Source: Candidatus Eisenbacteria bacterium | GTDB taxonomy: Bacteria > Desulfobacterota > Binatia > DP-6 | Assembly: GCA_035577985.1 (NCBI GenBank) | Contig: DATJZY010000003.1 | Location: forward strand, 1-36,955 | Direction of reading: 5' to 3' | DNA length: 36,955 nucleotides | Shown: positions 23,319 through 30,878 of the stretch, piece by piece | Layout of the letters: every line of letters begins with the position of its first letter | Numbering within the stretch: the stretch's first letter is position 1 | Notes under the pieces: generated by a model | What the model was told of the DNA's origin: nothing | Seen by the model: the letters and a program-made list of their open reading frames with translations, nothing else | The model's database searches: none | Translations under genes and position numbers: made by a program

Positions 23319-24599
23319 TCATCCCATCCACTTGCCGAACAGGACGCACGCATTGACGTCGCCGAAGCCGAACCCGGCTTTGATGAGGACCCGCAGGTCC
23401 GGCATCTCCCGGGGGGCGTGCGGAATGGCTCCGGCGAACGGGGTGATTTCGGGATGCACGTCCTCGCAGTTGATGGTCGGATGCAGGAAGCCCTTCTCGA
23501 CCATCAGCACGCTGGCGACGCTCTCGATGCCGCCCGCCGCGCCGAGCCCGTGGCCGATCAGCGACTTCGTCGACGTGATCGGGGGCAGCGTCGCCGGCGA
23601 GCGCTCGAGCGCCGCCGCCCACGAGCGGACCTCGCGCGGATCCGCGCCGGTCGCGGTCAGGTGGCCGTTGATCGCGCCGACGGCCTGCGGCACGACGCCG
23701 GCGTCGTCGAGCGCAGCCCGAATGCAGCGGCGCACGCCGTCGGGGTTGGGCGCCGTCATGCTGCCGCCGCCGCGGTGACCACCGCAGTTCACGGCCCCCC
23801 CGAGCACCTCGGCACGGATGTGCGCGCCGCGCTCGAGCGCGCTCTCGAGCCGCTCGAGGAGCAGCACGCCCGCGCCGGCCGCGGGGACGAAGCCCGCCGC
23901 GGACGCGCTCATCGGTCGCGACGCGCGCTCCGGCGCGTCGTTCGAGGCGCGCGTGAGCACGCGCATCGCATCGAACCCGGCCCAGATGTAGGGGCTCGCG
24001 CCCTCGGACCCGCCGCACAGCATGCGGTCGGCGCGGCCCGCGCGGATGCGCTCGACGCCTTCGACGATCGCCTCCGTGCCGGTGCTGCAGGCGCTCGAGT
24101 TCGTCGTCACCTGGTTGCCGAGCGCGAGCAGCCCCGCGACGCGCGCCGAGATCCCGCTCGCCATCACCTGCTCGACGACCGTGCTGCCGAGACGGCGGAG
24201 CTTGCCGCCGTCGGTCAGCGGCACGACCCGCTCGCCGATCGTGTCCATGCCGCCGATGCCCGTCCCGAGGACGGCACCCGCGCCCCAATCGACCGCGTCC
24301 TCGCCCGCGGCGGGCCGGCGAAGCCCGGCGTCCTCCCATGCCTCGACGGCAGCGAGGCACGCGTAGCGATGGTTCGAGTTCATCGCCAGCACCTCGTCGG
24401 GGTCGAAGATCGCGGCCACGCGCTCGTCGACGCCGTCCGGCACGCCGGCCACCTGGCAGGCGAACCCGAGCTCGCGCAGCTTGGGGACGGCGCGCACGCC
24501 GGATCGCCCGTCGCGCAACGCGCGCTCGAAGCCGGCGACACCGACGGCGTTGGGTGCGACCACGCCGAGGCCCGTCACGACCACCCGGTGCCGCGTCAT
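23319..24599 (-). CDS. beta-ketoacyl-ACP synthase I/II (elongating KAS)
   Basis: A 426-residue condensing enzyme. The catalytic triad is visible: C171 in NSSACSTGTEA, H313 in INGHLTATGAD and H350 in STKSLIGHGLGAAGG, with K345. In ordinary FabF the second motif reads NAHGTSTPLND; the INGHLTATGADP variant marks a distinct clade that I associate with FabB/FabF-like enzymes of Bacteroidetes and specialised lipid clusters. It elongates acyl-ACP with malonyl-ACP. Together with FabA in this operon it could act in a FabB-like role for unsaturated chains, which is inference. ATG 24599 overlaps the FabZ stop (ATGA). A 28-base gap with a strong ribosome site separates it from ACP. Confidence 0.9.
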   Translation of the reverse strand: MTRHRVVVTGLGVVAPNAVGVAGFERALRDGRSGVRAVPKLRELGFACQVAGVPDGVDERVAAIFDPDEVLAMNSNHRYACLAAVEAWEDAGLRRPAAGEDAVDWGAGAVLGTGIGGMDTIGERVVPLTDGGKLRRLGSTVVEQVMASGISARVAGLLALGNQVTTNSSACSTGTEAIVEGVERIRAGRADRMLCGGSEGASPYIWAGFDAMRVLTRASNDAPERASRPMSASAAGFVPAAGAGVLLLERLESALERGAHIRAEVLGGAVNCGGHRGGGSMTAPNPDGVRRCIRAALDDAGVVPQAVGAINGHLTATGADPREVRSWAAALERSPATLPPITSTKSLIGHGLGAAGGIESVASVLMVEKGFLHPTINCEDVHPEITPFAGAIPHAPREMPDLRVLIKAGFGFGDVNACVLFGKWMG

Positions 24600-25045
24600 G
24601 CGGGAACTCCCATTCCCGAGAGCGTTCCGTGGCAGACCACCCTGCCGTCCTCGAGCTGCATCTCGACCTCGGATCGAAGGAGCCGGCGCCGGAAGAGCAG
24701 CTTGCGGCCGCGGATCACCACGCGCGCGCCGGGCCGCACGATGCCCGTGAACTCCACCGTCGCGTCGGTGAACAGCGTGAGCAACGGACCCGTGGTCGCC
24801 GGCTCGGAGCCGAGCAGGTAGATGCCGTGTGCCACCACGCCCGCCTGCGCCATGGCCTCGAGGAGGAGCACGCCCGGTGTGATCGGATTGCCCGGGAAGT
24901 GCCCGCCGTAGAACGCGGCGTCGGGGGAAAAGCGGCAGGTCGCGACGATGTGGTCGGCGTCCAGCTCGAGGATGTCGTCGATGAAGCGGAAGGGGGGGCG
25001 GTGCGGCACCGCGGCCAGCACCTCGGCGGGCGTGAGGTCAGCCAC
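24596..25045 (-). CDS. fabZ: FabZ-type 3-hydroxyacyl-ACP dehydratase
   Basis: A 149-residue hotdog dehydratase. PHRPPFRFIDDILE and GGHFPGNPITPGVLLLEAMAQ carry catalytic H49 and E63, the classic FabZ pair. It removes water from beta-hydroxyacyl-ACP to give trans-2-enoyl-ACP. A second, FabA-type dehydratase is encoded two genes upstream, so this one probably serves chain lengths or steps the other does not. ATG 25045 lies 8 bases inside the end of fabG. Confidence 0.92.
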   Translation of the reverse strand: MADLTPAEVLAAVPHRPPFRFIDDILELDADHIVATCRFSPDAAFYGGHFPGNPITPGVLLLEAMAQAGVVAHGIYLLGSEPATTGPLLTLFTDATVEFTGIVRPGARVVIRGRKLLFRRRLLRSEVEMQLEDGRVVCHGTLSGMGVPA

Positions 25046-25766
25046 CGTAGAGCCCTCCGTTCACGTGCAGCACCGAGCCGTTCACGTAGTTCCCTCGCGT
25101 GGCGAGGAAGGCCACCACGTCGGCCACCTCCTCCGCCGTCCCCATGCGACCCAGCGGGACGCGCGCCAGGATCGCGTCGCGCGCCTCGTCGGGCAGCGTC
25201 GCCGTCATGTCGGTCGCGACGAACCCCGGCGCGACCGAGTTCACCAGGATCGCGCGGCCGGCGAGCTCCTGCGCGAGCGACTTGGTGAGCGCGTCGAGCC
25301 CCGCCTTCGCCATCGTGTACGGCACCTGGCCCTGGTTGCCCGTGTGGCCGACGACGCTCGTGATGTTGATGATGCGGCCCGTGCCCTGGCGCAGCATGAA
25401 CTGGCGCAGCACGAGCTTGGTCAGGTACCAGGTGCCGCGCGCGATGCCGGCGACGGCGTCGTAGTCGTCGAGGCTCATGCGTGGGGTCGGCGCGTTGCGG
25501 TTGCAGCCGGCGTTGTTGACCAGCACGTCCACGCGTCCCGCGCGCTCTTTCAGGGTCGCGACCAGCGCATCGATGTCGCTCGTCACGGCGAGGTCGGCGC
25601 GCACGGTGAAGGCGTCGCCGAGCTCGGCGGCGAGCGCCTGCGCCGCCGCTTCGCTGCCGCGATAGTGCACCACCACGCGAAAGCCGTTGGTGGCGAGCGC
25701 GCGGCAGCAGGCGGCGCCGATGCCCGTGCCACCGCCGGTCACGAGCGCGACGGGGCGATCGCTCAT
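25038..25766 (-). CDS. fabG: 3-oxoacyl-ACP reductase
   Basis: A 242-residue short-chain dehydrogenase. The cofactor loop is VTGGGTGIGAA, followed by NNAG (85-88). The catalytic residues are S137, Y150 and K154 (YTMAK), and the C-terminus is GNYVNGSVLHVNGGLYGG, typical of FabG. It reduces beta-ketoacyl-ACP, probably with NADPH, although HYRGS after the second strand is only a modest NADPH cue. The start ATG 25766 overlaps the fabA stop (ATGA). The longer in-frame ORF to 26396 runs across fabA and is rejected. Confidence 0.93.
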   Translation of the reverse strand: MSDRPVALVTGGGTGIGAACCRALATNGFRVVVHYRGSEAAAQALAAELGDAFTVRADLAVTSDIDALVATLKERAGRVDVLVNNAGCNRNAPTPRMSLDDYDAVAGIARGTWYLTKLVLRQFMLRQGTGRIINITSVVGHTGNQGQVPYTMAKAGLDALTKSLAQELAGRAILVNSVAPGFVATDMTATLPDEARDAILARVPLGRMGTAEEVADVVAFLATRGNYVNGSVLHVNGGLYGG

Positions 25767-26341
25767 GCGGCGCTCCCGTTGGTGCGGGCGGCGGAGCGTT
25801 CGGCGTCGGCGAGGTTCCGGAAGAGACCGACGCGCGCGCCGCGCAGCGTGTAGATGGGCGTGTCGTCGACCGACACGGTCGCGTCTCCGATTGCGAGCGT
25901 GGCCGTGCCGTCGGCGACCGCGGCGCAGCGCCGGACGTCGACGGCATAGCGCACCGTGCGATCGTGCGGGCGGATCTGACCGTCGAATGCGATCTCGCCG
26001 CACCCGAGCGCCCGCCCGGCGCCGAGCCCGCCGCGCCAGGCGCAGAAGAAGCCGATCAGTTGCCAGACGGCATCGACGCCGAGGCAGCCGGGTTGCACCG
26101 GGTCGCCCGCGAAATGGCACGCGAAGAACCAGTCGTCGGGACGGACGTCGCGCTCGCCGACGATCGTGCCGCGCGCGCCGTCCTGGCGGACGTCGACGAT
26201 GCGGTCGACCATGAGCATCGGCGGAAGCGGGAGCCGCGTCGCGAACCCCGCCGGCGGGTCGTCGATCAGGCGCCCGTGTGCGAAGGCGAGCAGCTCCGGG
26301 AGCGCGAAGGACCGGCGCGATCGGAACTCGGCGTGGGTCAT
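25763..26341 (-). CDS. fabA: FabA-type 3-hydroxyacyl-ACP dehydratase (possibly isomerase)
   Basis: A 192-residue protein closely patterned on E. coli FabA: LPPMLMVDRI, then DDWFFACHFAGDPVQPGCLG with catalytic H76, and D90 in LGVDAVWQLIGFF. GRALGCGEIAFDGQIRP, TPIYTLRGARVGLF and the FabA length (~172 plus a short extra tail) also fit. FabA both dehydrates 3-hydroxydecanoyl-ACP and isomerises trans-2 to cis-3, the branch point for anaerobic unsaturated fatty acid synthesis. Isomerase activity cannot be proved from sequence. ATG 26341 overlaps the KAS III stop. A C-terminal Ala/Arg-rich tail of ~20 residues is extra. Confidence 0.9.
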   Translation of the reverse strand: MTHAEFRSRRSFALPELLAFAHGRLIDDPPAGFATRLPLPPMLMVDRIVDVRQDGARGTIVGERDVRPDDWFFACHFAGDPVQPGCLGVDAVWQLIGFFCAWRGGLGAGRALGCGEIAFDGQIRPHDRTVRYAVDVRRCAAVADGTATLAIGDATVSVDDTPIYTLRGARVGLFRNLADAERSAARTNGSAA

Positions 26342-27333
26342 GCCGCGGCCCCGAAGCGCAAGAGGTAGCTCGACCAGGTGAGACCGGCGCCGACACCGAC
26401 GACCGCGACGTCGTCGTCCGCCGACCAGTCGTCCCATCGCATCGAGAGGACGGACGGCGCCCCCGCGCCGGCCGTGTTGCCGAACCACTCCACGTTCGCG
26501 TGGTGCCGATCGTCCGGGATGTCGCACTGCCGGCAGACGGCCTCGAGCATGCGGAGATTCGCCTGGTGTCCGACGAACCGAAAGCGCCGCCCCTCCTGCC
26601 GGTAGGCGTCCTGGAGGTGTCTCAGGAGCTGCGCCGTCTTCTTGATCGCGAACATCTGGACGACGCGTCCGTCCTGGCGGAAGTGGCCCGTCCGCGGGAC
26701 GACCACGCGTTCGGCGCCCTCCGGGCTCGAGACGAGCGTGCTCTCCACGATCGACGCGCGGCCCGGCACGGTGGTCGAGACCACGGCGGCGATCGTGCCG
26801 TCGCCCCACAGGACGGCCGAGGCGCGATCGGTGTAGTCGACGGCGCGCGTGACGGCCTCCGCGACGACCAGCAGCACGAACGGCGGGAGCGCGTCGGGCC
26901 GCATGAGGGAGAGCAGGTGGAGCTGCGCGAAGAAGCTCGTGCAGGCCGAGTTGACGTCGAGCGCCGGCGCCTCGATGCCGAGCGCGTGCGCGATGTTGCA
27001 GGCTTCGGCGGGTGTCGCCGTGTCCATGACCGACGAGCCGGCGATGACCAGGCCGATGTCGGCGGCGCCGATGCCGGCACGCCCGAGCGCCATCTCGGCG
27101 GCGCGCCGTCCCGCGTCGGCGTGCGTGTAGAGCGTCGCTTCCTGGGCGCCGCGCGGGTCGCGGTTGCGGGTCGAGCGGATGTAGTCGAGCGGCAGCGTCG
27201 TGCGGCGCGAGCGGATGCCGACGCGCTCCATGATCCACGCGTCGGTCGTGCCGAGATCGAGCCCTTCGAGGAAGTCGTTCGTGATCTCGTTCTCGGGATG
27301 GAAGTGCCCGAGGCCGTGCAGGAAGACCGTCAC
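26338..27333 (-). CDS. beta-ketoacyl-ACP synthase III (initiating KAS, FabH-like)
   Basis: A 331-residue thiolase-fold synthase. C131 in DVNSACTSFFA, H256 in VGHQANLRML and N286 in FGNTAGAG form the FabH Cys-His-Asn triad. It should condense an acyl-CoA primer (acetyl-CoA or a branched/longer starter) with malonyl-ACP; the primer is not readable. An unusual stretch at residues ~45-70 (TLPLDYIRSTRNRDPRGAQ) extends the early loop near the substrate entrance and resembles KAS III-like enzymes using non-acetyl starters. GTG 27333 overlaps the reductase stop (GTGA). The longer ORF to 28251 is rejected as it runs through the reductase gene. Confidence 0.9.
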   Translation of the reverse strand: MTVFLHGLGHFHPENEITNDFLEGLDLGTTDAWIMERVGIRSRRTTLPLDYIRSTRNRDPRGAQEATLYTHADAGRRAAEMALGRAGIGAADIGLVIAGSSVMDTATPAEACNIAHALGIEAPALDVNSACTSFFAQLHLLSLMRPDALPPFVLLVVAEAVTRAVDYTDRASAVLWGDGTIAAVVSTTVPGRASIVESTLVSSPEGAERVVVPRTGHFRQDGRVVQMFAIKKTAQLLRHLQDAYRQEGRRFRFVGHQANLRMLEAVCRQCDIPDDRHHANVEWFGNTAGAGAPSVLSMRWDDWSADDDVAVVGVGAGLTWSSYLLRFGAAA

Positions 27334-28271
27334 GCGACCGCTCCCGCCACGTGCTCGCCGCCGTCCACGCGCAGGATGGCGCCGTTGATCCACGCCGCCT
27401 CGTCGGAGGCGAGCAGGAAGATCGCGTTCGCGACGTCGCGCGGCGTGGTCAGACGGCGAAACGGGTTCCGCAGCCGCGCTTGCGCCGCCAGGTGATCGTG
27501 GCCGGGAATGGCGCGCAGCGCCGGCGTGTCGGTGATGCCCGCCTGGACGATGTTCGAGCGCACGCCGTACGGCGCGAGCTCGACCGCCATCGCCCGCGCC
27601 ACCGACTCGAGCACGACCTTCGCCGCGGCCACGGCGGCGTAGCCCTTCCACGCGACGGTGTTGCCCTCGCTGGTCAAACCGACGACGCGCGCGTCGTCGG
27701 CGAAGAGGCGGCGCGCGAGCAGCGCCCGGGCCCACGTGACGAGGCTCGTCCCCATGCTGTCGATCGTGCGCTGGAAGTCCTCCTCCTCGAGGAAGGCGCC
27801 GCTCGGATACGCGGGCGCCTCGGCGAGCGGCCCCAGGACGTCGAAGCCTTCGCCGAACAGGCGGTTCACCGTGGTCGCGAGGTGCTGCGCGTCGATGCCG
27901 AGCGCCTCGGCGAGCCGGCCGATCGCCGGCCGCTCGACGGGAGGATCGGGCAAGAGGAGCTTCAGGTTGCCGAAGGCGATCGAGTGCAGCAGGACGCGAA
28001 CCCGTCCGTCGGGACCCAGGGCGTCGGCGAGACGTGCGAGGCACTCCTCGCGCATCGCCGGATCGAGCGCGTCGACGTTCATGGTGACGAGCGAGACGCC
28101 GTGGCGGCGGATCTGGTCGAACTCCGGCTCGATGCGCGCCATGGCGCCGCGCCGGTCGCGGTGCACGATGAAGCAGTTGAGACCGTGCTCGGCGAGCTTC
28201 TGCGCGGTCGCGAGACCGAAACCGCTCGAGCCGCCCAGCACCACCACCCATTGATGCGCGGCAAATCTCAC
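27330..28271 (-). CDS. enoyl-ACP reductase of the SDR type (FabI/FabL-like, Y-x6-K)
   Basis: A 313-residue short-chain dehydrogenase with the enoyl-reductase spacing: Y211-AAVAAA-K218 is Y-x6-K, not the Y-x3-K of ordinary SDRs. The cofactor loop is LGGSSGFGLATAQKL, and LLHSIAFGNLK matches the HSI(G/A)F strand of FabI. Residues ~103-165 (PDPPVERPAIGRLAEALGID...) form an insert larger than in FabI (~260 residues), so the active-site lid is probably remodelled and triclosan sensitivity cannot be assumed. It catalyses the last reduction of each elongation cycle. GTG 28271 overlaps the fabD stop (GTGA). Confidence 0.87.
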   Translation of the reverse strand: MRFAAHQWVVVLGGSSGFGLATAQKLAEHGLNCFIVHRDRRGAMARIEPEFDQIRRHGVSLVTMNVDALDPAMREECLARLADALGPDGRVRVLLHSIAFGNLKLLLPDPPVERPAIGRLAEALGIDAQHLATTVNRLFGEGFDVLGPLAEAPAYPSGAFLEEEDFQRTIDSMGTSLVTWARALLARRLFADDARVVGLTSEGNTVAWKGYAAVAAAKVVLESVARAMAVELAPYGVRSNIVQAGITDTPALRAIPGHDHLAAQARLRNPFRRLTTPRDVANAIFLLASDEAAWINGAILRVDGGEHVAGAVA

Positions 28272-29212
28272 GCCGCCGCCTTGGCCGTCGCGACGCGCTC
28301 CGCGGAGCGGATGTCGATGATCGAGTGGACCGCCACGCCGATCGCCTTGAAGAAGGCGCGCAGCGGGCGTCCGGGACCGATCTCGATCACGGTCGTCGGC
28401 CCCTCGGTCAGCGCGCGCATGTTGTCCTGCCAGCGTACGGTGCCGCTGATCTGCCGGACGAGTCGGGCGCGCAGCAGGGTCGCGTCGGCGTCGTGGAAGC
28501 CGCCCGTCAGGTTCGACGTCACGGACGCGGCGCCGGCGACGTCGAGCTGCGCGCCCGCGAGCACGGCCTCGAACGCGGGCTCGATCGGCGCCATGAGCGG
28601 CGAGTGGAACGGAGCGCTCACGTCGAGCGCGACCAGCCGGAGGGCGCCGCCGGCATCGCCGAGGCGGCGCTCGGCTTCGCAGACGTCCTGGGCTCGTCCC
28701 GACAGGACGACCTGCTCCGGGGAGTTGTCGTTCGCGATCGTGACCTCCAGGCCCTGGATGGCCCGCGCGACGATGCCCGGATCGAGCCGCTCGCCGATGA
28801 CGGCGGTCATCCGCCCCACCCCCACGGGGACGGCCCGCTGCATGAGGCGGCCGCGCTCGCGCACGATGCGGACCGCATCGGCCAGCGGGAGCACGCCGGC
28901 GGCGACGAGGGCCGTGTACTCGCCGAGGCTGTGGCCGCCGAACCGCGTCGCGACGAGGCCGTGTGCCGCCCGGAGGCCGCGGAGCATCGCGATCTCGGTC
29001 GCGAGGATGGCCGGTTGGCCGTACTCGGTGAGGCTCAGCCGATCGTCGGCCTCGAAGCAGAGCGCTCGCAGATCCAGGCCCAGGGCCTCGGACGCCTCGT
29101 CGTAGACCCGCCGGCTCTCCTCGAAGCGCTCGTCGAAGTCCCGGCCCATCCCCGGTCGCTGGGACCCTTGGCCGGGAAAGACGATGGTAGTAGGGGAGGA
29201 ATCGGGGGCCAT
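28268..29212 (-). CDS. fabD: malonyl-CoA:ACP transacylase
   Basis: A 314-residue transacylase and first gene of the operon. FPGQGSQRPGMG is the oxyanion-loop motif, S95 in GGHSLGEYTAL is the nucleophile, and H203 in SAPFHSPLM completes the dyad. It charges the operon's ACP with malonyl groups from the carboxylase at the other end of the operon. ATG 29212 follows a 118-base AT-rich region shared with the divergent tetR-type gene, where its promoter must lie. Confidence 0.93.
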   Translation of the reverse strand: MAPDSSPTTIVFPGQGSQRPGMGRDFDERFEESRRVYDEASEALGLDLRALCFEADDRLSLTEYGQPAILATEIAMLRGLRAAHGLVATRFGGHSLGEYTALVAAGVLPLADAVRIVRERGRLMQRAVPVGVGRMTAVIGERLDPGIVARAIQGLEVTIANDNSPEQVVLSGRAQDVCEAERRLGDAGGALRLVALDVSAPFHSPLMAPIEPAFEAVLAGAQLDVAGAASVTSNLTGGFHDADATLLRARLVRQISGTVRWQDNMRALTEGPTTVIEIGPGRPLRAFFKAIGVAVHSIIDIRSAERVATAKAAA

Positions 29213-29275
29213 TCGGTGCGGACTCGCGTTTCACCGGAGATGAGCGAAAAACTGACCAACGTCAAGTATGCCACC

Positions 29276-29309
29276 ACGAATTTATCGTATGACAACGAGA
29301 GACACTCGT
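29276..29309. promoter_or_regulatory. candidate TetR operator: four alternating ACGA/TCGT half-sites
   Basis: In the AT-rich region between fabD and the divergent regulator the half-sites run ACGA-N5-TCGT-N6-ACGA-N7-TCGT. ACGA-ATTTA-TCGT (29276-29288) and ACGAG-AGACA-CTCGT (29295-29309) are palindromes whose centres are 20 bases apart, about two helical turns. That fits two TetR dimers on one DNA face and control of both transcripts. No -10/-35 pair could be assigned with confidence. Confidence 0.5.
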
Positions 29310-29330
29310 GTTACTGAGTATTTAGGTGAC

Positions 29331-29975
29331 ATGACCAGCGTTCAGAAAATTGCACGCCGCCCGCCCTCGCGGGCCGACGGGACGCGATCGCGCCCCGGCA
29401 GCGACGGCGCGAAGCGCAGCGAACGCACCCGGGCTGCGATCCGCGAGTCCGCCAACGCGCTCTTCCTCGAGCAGGGGGTCGACGAGACGACCGTCGACGC
29501 GATCTGCGCCGCGGCCGGCGTCTCCAAGGGGACCTTCTACCTGTACTTCCATCGCAAGGAGGACCTCCTGCTGGAGTACGGGCTGCAGCGGCTGCGCCGC
29601 ATCCGCGACATGCTGCCGGCGCTGATCGCACGCGAGACCTTCCGCGACGCGCTCACCGCGATCCTCGACGAGGTCGTGCGCGGCAAGGACTGGGGACGCG
29701 AGGTGACCGGTCGCGCCATCCTCGAGATGGGAACGAGCGCCGAGCGCCTACCGGTCGATGCGCCGCACAAGCTGATCCAGCCCCTCGTCGAGATCGGCCA
29801 GGCGCGCGGCGAGATCCGCCGCGACATTCCGAGCGACGCGCTGGCGCACTTCGTCCTGCGCTCGATCCTGGGCGCGCTGCGCGACTGGGGACTCGGCGCC
29901 GACGCCGTCGACCGCGAGACGGCGCTCAACTACGCGCTCACCCTCGTCTTCGACGCGATCGGTGCGCGCGCCTAG
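29331..29975 (+). CDS. TetR-family transcriptional regulator, divergent from the fatty-acid operon
   Basis: A 214-residue TetR/AcrR-type regulator. After a basic ~25-residue leader, the helix-turn-helix reads RESANALFLEQGVDETTVD...AAGVSKGTFYLYFHRKEDLL, a clear TetR_N domain. The remaining ~140 residues are an all-helical ligand/dimer domain. ATG 29331 is chosen because AGGTG lies just upstream; an in-frame ATG at 29268 would run through the palindromes. Divergence from fabD suggests it represses the 11-gene operon, possibly relieved by an acyl-CoA or lipid, as in FabR/FadR-like TetR proteins; the ligand is inference. Its stop shares the CTAG tetramer with the convergent epimerase stop. Confidence 0.92.
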   Translation: MTSVQKIARRPPSRADGTRSRPGSDGAKRSERTRAAIRESANALFLEQGVDETTVDAICAAAGVSKGTFYLYFHRKEDLLLEYGLQRLRRIRDMLPALIARETFRDALTAILDEVVRGKDWGREVTGRAILEMGTSAERLPVDAPHKLIQPLVEIGQARGEIRRDIPSDALAHFVLRSILGALRDWGLGADAVDRETALNYALTLVFDAIGARA

Positions 29976-30790
29976 CGCGCGCGTTCGATACGGAGCGGCA
30001 CGCCGTGGCAGCGTGCGGCGTCGAGCCGGAGGCCATCGCCGGCAGGGTGCGCGCCACGGGCGGTGAGCGCCGGCGCGGCGGCTGCCGGATCGGGGACTTC
30101 GAGCACCAGCGCCGCGATACCCTCGCCGCCGCGCTCGAGCTCGCCGCGAAGCGCCACCGCCTCGGCGCCGGTCGACGACGGATCGTCACCCACGAAGCAG
30201 AGCCGGACGCCACCGACCGTCACGGCCGCCGTCACGGCGCCGGGACGCGCGGCGGCGTCGTCCATCGCGAGCCCGAGCTTCGCGTGGAACACCTCGGCGG
30301 CCGCTCGCGCGTCGTGGCTGCGTGCCGTCACCTCGCGGAGCGCGAGGCCGTGCAGGGCGCCCTTGCCGCACGGACCGTGATGGTGCGAGCGGGGTGGTGG
30401 CGTCGCGAACTCGGTCAGGACGCCGCGCGTGCCCTTCGGGTGCAGGAAGCAGATCATGCCGGCGAGGCCCTTGCGCGGCGCCTCGTCGATGAGCGGAAAT
30501 CCCGCCGCCCGCGCCGCGGCGAGCTCGGCCCCGACGTCGGGCGTCTCGAAGCACACGTGATGCAGGCCCTCGCCGCGCTTCTCGAGGAACTTGGCGACGC
30601 CGCCCTTCGCGTCGACCGGCTCGAGCAGCTCGATCTCGCTGCGACCGATCGGGAGCAGCGCCGCCTTGACGCCCTGATCGGCGACGGTCGCCTGAGCGGA
30701 GACCTCGAGACCGAACACGTCGCGCCAGAGGGCGAGGCCGTCCTCGATGCGTTTCACGACCAGCCCGACGTGATGCACGCGAGTGAGCAT
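29972..30790 (-). CDS. mce: methylmalonyl/ethylmalonyl-CoA epimerase with a second VOC-like domain
   Basis: A 272-residue protein; a usual epimerase has ~135-150. Residues 1-~132 are a full epimerase: MLTRVHHVGLVV (metal His 7), GRSEIELLEP, FLEKRGEGLHHVCFE (His 77/78) and GVLTEFA (Glu 127). It interconverts (2S)- and (2R)-methylmalonyl-CoA, and in this context ethylmalonyl-CoA as needed by Ecm. Residues ~140-272 look like a second VOC unit (GALHGLALREVTARSHD...RLCFVGDD...EGIAALVLEVPD) without an obvious metal set. The His-rich linker SHHHGPCGKG joins the two. The extra domain may replace the partner subunit of the usual homodimer. It ends tail-to-tail with the tetR-type gene, sharing CTAG. 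Confidence 0.88.
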   Translation of the reverse strand: MLTRVHHVGLVVKRIEDGLALWRDVFGLEVSAQATVADQGVKAALLPIGRSEIELLEPVDAKGGVAKFLEKRGEGLHHVCFETPDVGAELAAARAAGFPLIDEAPRKGLAGMICFLHPKGTRGVLTEFATPPPRSHHHGPCGKGALHGLALREVTARSHDARAAAEVFHAKLGLAMDDAAARPGAVTAAVTVGGVRLCFVGDDPSSTGAEAVALRGELERGGEGIAALVLEVPDPAAAAPALTARGAHPAGDGLRLDAARCHGVPLRIERAR

Positions 30791-30878
30791 CGGTCTCGCC
30801 TAGCACGACGCCGCGACGCGATGCCACCACGCGCACGGGCGTTGACGCGCGCGACCCTGCGGCGGAGACTCCGGGCCC

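Noticed and set aside
27330..29234. Enoyl reductase fused to an N-terminal extension of ~320 residues
   Set aside because: The extension reads across fabD out of frame; the GTG at 28271 overlapping the fabD stop gives the normal protein.
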